Assembly (NCBI GenBank): GCA_013694845.1
Contig: JACDBQ010000404.1
Coordinates: forward strand, 1 to 10,749
DNA length: 10,749 bases
Reading direction: 5' to 3'
Source of the DNA: Acidobacteriota bacterium
Lineage (GTDB): Bacteria > Acidobacteriota > Vicinamibacteria > Vicinamibacterales > 2-12-FULL-66-21
Below, one piece after another: positions 7,227 through 10,749 of this stretch (position 1 is the stretch's first letter; each line of letters begins with the position of its first letter). The position numbers were made by a program, and so were the translations under genes. The notes beneath the pieces are model-generated. The model worked only from the letters and a program-made list of their open reading frames with translations. It made no database searches and was not told the DNA's origin.

Positions 7227-7429
7227 TCAGGTGCTCCTCTACCAGCTTCTCGGCTTCGGCAATTTGCTTCGGCTTGAGCCCGTAGTTCGCGTGGAGTCAA
7301 CAGCCGGTTCGATCCAGAACTTCGCTTCCCCGTCAGCATGCTGGACATGTACATGCGCCCGCCGTTCTTCTCGCGAGAGAAGAAATAAAAGCGGAACCCT
7401 TGCACGCGCAGGATGTCGGGTTCACATCT
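7186..7429 (-). pseudogene. DUF4160-domain gene remnant broken by two frameshifts
   Basis: Three reverse-strand frames add up to one DUF4160 protein. The first (7429-7361) reads CEPDILRVQGFRFYFFSREK. The second (7358-7287) reads AHVHVQHADGEAKFWIEPAV and DSTR. The third (7287-7186) reads NYGLKPKQIAEAEKLVEEHL, then NEIRRAWSEHFPS and a stop. Both joins behave like single-base losses, near GGCGGG at about 7358-7363 and at 7287. The HVHVQHADGEAKFW core is characteristic of DUF4160. No sound start codon is left before PDILRV; a homologue would start close to that point. The gene precedes, and overlaps by 41 bases, the DUF2442 gene. Three lesions in two adjacent genes favour true decay over scattered sequencing errors. 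Confidence 0.7.
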
Positions 7430-7519
7430 AGAGGATACCTGAGCGGATCCGCCACGTCCGGCCCGCTGCCCAGCTTGGCGAACGCCTGCCAGAAGCTCCC
7501 CGAAGGCTGTTGATTTCAT
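7430..7519 (-). pseudogene. Possible N-terminal fragment of a small protein fused to the DUF4160 remnant
   Basis: A reverse-strand ATG at 7517-7519, preceded by a purine-rich stretch (GGAAAGAG), opens a frame reading MKSTAFGELLAGVRQAGQRA that runs directly into the broken DUF4160 frame. The opening helix with F-x-E-L-L-x-x-V-R-Q-A-G recalls the first helix of short XRE/HigA-type antitoxins, but this is memory-based and no helix-turn-helix is present. A deletion joining the head of one gene to the body of DUF4160 would explain it. It may instead be a chance open frame. Confidence 0.25.
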
Positions 7520-7565
7520 TTGACTCTTTCCGAACGACTGCCGCCCTGTGGGACACCCTTCGAAT

Positions 7566-7602
7566 TTGACTTCATCAAGAACGCATGCATAATGCACGCA
7601 TG
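7566..7602 (+). promoter_or_regulatory. Promoter with inverted repeat over the -10, for padR-ADOP
   Basis: TTGACT at 7566-7571 is a near-consensus -35 box. CATAAT at 7588-7593 is a good -10, with 16 bases between. The predicted transcription start falls near 7600, at the ATG of the PadR gene. The -10 is inside TGCATAATGCA (7586-7596), an inverted repeat of two 5-base arms around one A. This is flanked by GCATGC at 7583-7588 and GCATGC at 7598-7603. PadR proteins often repress their own promoters through short ATG/CAT dyads, so this is a candidate operator. Binding is inferred. Confidence 0.6.
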
Positions 7603-7950
7603 CCGTTCAAGCCCGCTGACTCCGTTCTGCCGCTGACCCCGATCTCGTTCGAAGTCCTGCTGGCACTGCTCGACGGTGACCTGCACGGGTATGCAATCCT
7701 TCAGGCGGTCGAGGCCCGTTTCACGGGGAAGTTGCCGCTGCGCACCGGCACCATGTATCGGGCGCTGGCGCGGCTCCTCGATGAAGAGCTGATCGAGCGG
7801 GCGGGCTCCGTTGCGGAGAGCGACCCGAGGCGCCGCTACTACCGGATCACGGCCCACGGCCGCGCGACGGCGCGGGCCGAGGCGCGGCGCCTGGCCGACC
7901 AGGTCGACGCCGCCCGTGCGCACCGGCTGTTGCCGGAGTCGAGGAAATGA
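7600..7950 (+). CDS. PadR-family transcriptional regulator
   Basis: This 116-residue winged-helix DNA-binding protein probably represses its own operon. The PadR core is clear: SFEVLLALLDGDLHGYAILQ at 16-35 (helices 1-2 with the HGY motif), LRTGTMYRALARLLDEELIE at 47-66 (recognition helix and following turn), and RRRYYRITAHG at 77-87 (wing). The remaining C-terminal helix is short, as in subfamily 2 PadRs. ATG 7600 is preferred to ATG 7585 because the latter lies inside the predicted -10 region, and transcription should start at or next to 7600; the message would then be leaderless. The stop overlaps the ATG of the permease by 4 bases (ATGA at 7947), so the two are translationally coupled. 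Such PadR-ADOP pairs are common in Acidobacteriota. The effector ligand is unknown. Confidence 0.9.
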   Translation: MPFKPADSVLPLTPISFEVLLALLDGDLHGYAILQAVEARFTGKLPLRTGTMYRALARLLDEELIERAGSVAESDPRRRYYRITAHGRATARAEARRLADQVDAARAHRLLPESRK

Positions 7951-10682
7951 AGTGGCAACGGGCGACTGGCGCTCTGCACCGTGCGGCGCTGCACGCGTAT
8001 CCGGCCCGCTTCCGGCGCGAGTTCGGCGACGAGCTGAACAGAGTCTTCCAACAGCGGCTCGAACGAACGCCGTCGGTGAAGCGTGCCTTCGTTCTCACCT
8101 GCTTCGAAATCGGCGATGCCCTCGTTTCGGGCACGGCCGAACGCGCCCGGCATCGCCATGAACAGTGGGCCTGGCCGCACCACGCCAGCCAGCAACACAC
8201 ATCGAGGAGTCACATCATGACCTGGGATTCGTTGCGTGCGGACCTGCGCCTGACGCTGCGGCAGTGCCGCCGTGCGCCGTTGTTCGCGGCGCTCACCATC
8301 GCATCGCTCGGTCTCGGCATCGGCGCCAACAGCGCCATGTTCGGCATCGTCCAGGCGGTGCTGCTCCGTCCGCTGCCGTATGCCGATCCGGGTTCGCTCG
8401 TGATGATCTGGAGCGACAACACGAAGAACGGCGAGGAGAACAATCCGGTCTCGCCGGCAAACTTCGAAGCCTTCAAGGCAGCCCCGTCGTTGAGTGACGT
8501 TCAGGGCATGTACTCCTTCCTCACGCCGGCGCAGGTTCGGCTCGGCGGCGAGCCGGAGCCCGTGCTGATCTCGCAGGTGACGCCCGGAATGTTCTCCCTG
8601 CTCGGACGTCGGCCCATCGTCGGCCGGCAATTCGATGACGGTGGAGCGCCGGCAGGGGCGGTTCTCAGCTACCAGTTCTGGCAGCGGCGGTTCGGTGGCG
8701 ATCCCGGAGTCATCGGCAGAACGATCAGCCTCGCGGGTGCCGGAGCCGGTGAGTCACTGGCGGTCATCGGCGTGATGCCGCCGGACTTCACGTTTCCCTA
8801 CGGCTCCATGCTTGGAGCGACCGGCTTCACCCGAACTCTCACCGTGGACATGTGGTTTGCCATGACCCGCGAGCGGGATCCTCGACTCGTCGATGCCTCC
8901 GGCCAGCCGAATCGCGGTATCCACTACCTGGCGGTCATCGGCCGGCTGCGCCAGGGCGCCTCGGTCGATCGCGCCCGCAGCGACCTCGCCGCGATTGCAT
9001 CGCAGCGGGCCGGCGAATTCGCGGACACCAACGCAGGCTGGGGCGTGACCGCACGTCCGCTGCACGAGCAAACGGTAGGCGCGCTTCGGCCGGCGCTCGT
9101 GCTGCTGATGGGTGGCGTCGGGGTCGTGCTCCTCATCACCTGCATCAACGTGGCGAACGTGCTGCTGGCACGCGCGGCGGGCCGCGGCAGGGATCTGTCC
9201 ATCCGCTCCGCCCTCGGCGCCTCGCGACGACGCTTGATCCAGCAGACGCTGACCGAAAGCGTCCTGCTGGCCATCGGCGGCGGCATTGCGGGGCTCGCCG
9301 TGATGATGATCGCCACCAGGGGCATCCTGGCGATTGCGCCGTCGAACCTGCCACGGCTCAGCGAGGTATCGCCCGGAGCTCCAGTTGTATTGTTCGCCCT
9401 GCTGCTCTCGCTCATCACCGGTGTGGTCGTAGGGCTCATCCCGGCCGTCTCGGCGGCCAACTCGCAGGCGCAGGATTCCCTGCGCGACGGTACCCGCACG
9501 ACCGTATCGGCGGCCCGGCGCAGGACACGCTCGGTTCTGATCGTCGCTGAAGTCGCGCTGGCGATGACGCTCACCGTCTGTGGTGGTCTGCTGCTCCGCA
9601 GTTTCGTGTCGGTGCTCAACGTGGACCCAGGCTTCAGGGCCGAGCAACTCCTGACCATGCAGATGAGCCTTCCTGCCCGTTACGCCTCTCCCGAAGCGCG
9701 GCTGGCGTTCTATGACGAGCTCGAGGCCCGGTTGAACGCACTGCCAGGCGTGGTCAGCGTCGGTGGCACTACGCGACTGCCACTCGGCAGCACCAACGTC
9801 ACGACCATGCTCGATGTCGAAGGACGCGCCGTGCCGCGCGCCGAGCTGCCGGAAGTCGAAATGCGCCGAGCCGTCTTCGACTACTTCGGCACGATGGGCA
9901 TCCCGCTCATGCGCGGTCGGTTGTTCACCCGAGAAGACAATCTCGCGGCACCACCCGTCCTCATTGTCAACGCGGCCCTCGCGACCCGCGTATTTCCTGG
10001 CGAGGATGCTGTTGGCAAGCGCGTGCGCTTCGGGTCGGCCTCGTCGCCGTGGATGACGATCGTCGGGGTCGTCGGGAATGTGAAGCACGGAAGCCTGGAG
10101 GAGGTGCCGAAACCGGAGCTCTACATCACCTATCGCCAGGGCCCTCCGGTTGGCCCCTACATCGTTCTCCGGACGAGCGGCGATGCGGCCGCGCTTTCGG
10201 GAGCCGTGCGGCAAGCCGTTCGTGATCTCGGGATCGATCCGCCGACCGACCTGCGTCCGATGGACACGATCCGCAGCAACTCCGTGGCGGCGCGCCGTTT
10301 CGTACTGCTGCTGGTCGGGACCTTCGGCGTGCTGGCGCTCGGTCTGGCGGCGCTCGGGGTGTTCGGCGTCATCACCCTGATCGCAGCGGAACGGACCACT
10401 GAGGTCGGTATCCGGATGGCGCTCGGCGCCACACCGTCCCAGGTGCTGGGGCTCGTACTCGGACATGCCGTGAAGCTCACGATCGGCGGTGTCGTGCTCG
10501 GGACCGCTGCCGCGCTTCTGCTGCGGCCGGTGATCACGGCGCAGCTGTATGGCGTGGGCGCAACGGATCCGTTGACCTACCTGGTGGTGGCGCTCGCACT
10601 CGTCCTGACGGCGATGCTCGCCGCATTGCTACCTGCGCGCAAGGCGATGAGCGTCGATCCAGTGCAGGCGCTGCGACACTGA
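7947..10682 (+). CDS. ADOP family duplicated orphan permease (MacB/FtsX type)
   Basis: This is a 911-residue inner-membrane permease of the acidobacterial duplicated orphan permease type, related to MacB-like ABC permeases but encoded here without an ATPase. In order: an N-terminal cytoplasmic domain with HAYPARFRREFGDELNRVF (16-34); a first membrane segment around 112-134 (PLFAALTIASLGLGIGANSA); a MacB periplasmic core domain to about 375; an FtsX segment with helices from 384 (LVLLMGGVGVVLLITCINVA); a second half starting at about 529 (SVLIVAEVALAMTLTVCGGL) with another periplasmic domain; and a last FtsX block from 785 ending LPARKAMSVDPVQALRH. The cargo is unknown. It overlaps padR by 4 bases, with GGAG at 7935-7938 as a likely ribosome site. 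A second, well-placed start exists at 8217 (M91), so the N-terminal domain and the permease core might also be made separately. Confidence 0.92.
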   Translation: MKWQRATGALHRAALHAYPARFRREFGDELNRVFQQRLERTPSVKRAFVLTCFEIGDALVSGTAERARHRHEQWAWPHHASQQHTSRSHIMTWDSLRADLRLTLRQCRRAPLFAALTIASLGLGIGANSAMFGIVQAVLLRPLPYADPGSLVMIWSDNTKNGEENNPVSPANFEAFKAAPSLSDVQGMYSFLTPAQVRLGGEPEPVLISQVTPGMFSLLGRRPIVGRQFDDGGAPAGAVLSYQFWQRRFGGDPGVIGRTISLAGAGAGESLAVIGVMPPDFTFPYGSMLGATGFTRTLTVDMWFAMTRERDPRLVDASGQPNRGIHYLAVIGRLRQGASVDRARSDLAAIASQRAGEFADTNAGWGVTARPLHEQTVGALRPALVLLMGGVGVVLLITCINVANVLLARAAGRGRDLSIRSALGASRRRLIQQTLTESVLLAIGGGIAGLAVMMIATRGILAIAPSNLPRLSEVSPGAPVVLFALLLSLITGVVVGLIPAVSAANSQAQDSLRDGTRTTVSAARRRTRSVLIVAEVALAMTLTVCGGLLLRSFVSVLNVDPGFRAEQLLTMQMSLPARYASPEARLAFYDELEARLNALPGVVSVGGTTRLPLGSTNVTTMLDVEGRAVPRAELPEVEMRRAVFDYFGTMGIPLMRGRLFTREDNLAAPPVLIVNAALATRVFPGEDAVGKRVRFGSASSPWMTIVGVVGNVKHGSLEEVPKPELYITYRQGPPVGPYIVLRTSGDAAALSGAVRQAVRDLGIDPPTDLRPMDTIRSNSVAARRFVLLLVGTFGVLALGLAALGVFGVITLIAAERTTEVGIRMALGATPSQVLGLVLGHAVKLTIGGVVLGTAAALLLRPVITAQLYGVGATDPLTYLVVALALVLTAMLAALLPARKAMSVDPVQALRH
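8204..8219 (+). promoter_or_regulatory. Internal ribosome binding site and ATG within the ADOP gene
   Basis: GAGGAG at 8204-8209 lies 7 bases before an in-frame ATG at 8217-8219 (residue 91 of the permease). This is at least as good as the site at the annotated start. The downstream product would begin MTWDSLRADLRLTLRQCRRA, which looks like the usual start of ADOP and MacB-like permeases that lack the extra N-terminal domain. Use is unproven. Confidence 0.45.
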
Positions 10683-10723
10683 GAGCCTGCCAGTGCCTTT
10701 CGCATCCCGGACCCCGCACCCCG
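10683..10723. other. Short gap between convergent genes
   Basis: This 41-bp stretch between the ADOP stop and the stop of the leftward gene is GC-rich. I find no stem followed by a T-run, hence no recognisable bidirectional terminator. Confidence 0.4.
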
Positions 10724-10749
10724 CTAAAGCATCTTGCCCGGGTTCATGA
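10724..10749 (-). CDS. Partial convergent gene, 3' end only; probably FAD-linked oxidase C-terminus
   Basis: Read on the reverse strand, the last bases encode MNPGKML followed by a TAG stop (10726-10724). A C-terminus of the form (I/L/F)-M/F-N-P-G-K followed by one to three residues and a stop is typical of FAD-linked oxidases of the GlcD, D-lactate dehydrogenase and alkyl-DHAP synthase group (FAD-oxidase C-terminal domain). Only seven full codons are visible, so the call rests on that motif and its position at the stop. The gene is convergent with the ADOP permease. Confidence 0.45.

Noticed and set aside
7099..7431. Plus-strand open frame of 110 residues between the two operons
   Set aside because: It is antisense to the DUF4160 and DUF2442 remnants, which explain this DNA better; no domain or ribosome site supports it.
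7427..7436. TCTAGAGGAT resembling a cloning-vector polylinker
   Set aside because: Only 10 bases match and the following sequence departs from any polylinker; it lies within the decayed small-gene region and is probably chance.
7585..7599. Alternative PadR start at ATG 7585
   Set aside because: It overlaps the predicted -10 box and lies upstream of the expected transcription start; its extra five residues are not family-like.
8754..10466. Long minus-strand open frame opposite the ADOP gene (570 residues)
   Set aside because: Rich in Arg, His, Gln and Asp without hydrophobic core patterns, typical of an antisense shadow. The plus strand encodes a clear permease.

Overview
The window is high-GC DNA in which one protein stands out as a taxonomic marker. 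The last large gene is an ADOP-type duplicated orphan permease, translationally coupled to a small PadR regulator. That pairing is highly expanded in Acidobacteriota. With the base composition and the bacterial-type dipeptidyl peptidase III, it suggests an acidobacterium, probably of the Vicinamibacteria type. This is an inference from protein families, not from a marker gene.

Layout. Bases 1-149 hold the 5' end of a leftward gene (partial, possibly methylenetetrahydrofolate-reductase-like). A 51-bp divergent promoter gap contains a perfect palindromic -10 element. From 201 to 6748 there is a compact rightward cluster of four genes with gaps of 25, 4 and 6 bp, probably one operon: a PLP-dependent D-cysteine desulfhydrase, a beta-CASP metallo-beta-lactamase nuclease, a dipeptidyl peptidase III (M49), and a HEAT-repeat protein fused to a cyclophilin-type prolyl isomerase that starts at TTG. 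From 6749 to about 7520 there is no intact gene. The reverse strand there carries frameshifted remnants of a DUF4160-DUF2442 gene pair, with a possible N-terminal fragment of another small protein in front. From 7566 to 10682 a second rightward unit follows: a promoter with an inverted repeat over its -10, a probably leaderless PadR regulator, and a 911-residue ADOP permease overlapping it by 4 bp. The last 26 bases look like the extreme C-terminus of a convergent leftward gene, probably an FAD-linked oxidase.

How the genes may work together. The first operon joins amino-acid and peptide breakdown (D-cysteine desulfhydration, dipeptide release) with RNA or nucleic-acid cleavage and protein folding. 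No single pathway obviously links them, so a shared housekeeping or salvage operon is the cautious reading. The PadR-ADOP unit is a typical self-regulated membrane-permease module without its own ATPase. I found no RNA genes, CRISPR arrays, insertion sequences or convincing intrinsic terminators. I see no wholly new system. The most unusual points are the symmetric divergent promoter, the stop/Shine-Dalgarno overlap before the TTG start, a second well-formed start inside the ADOP gene, and the decayed DUF4160-DUF2442 locus.
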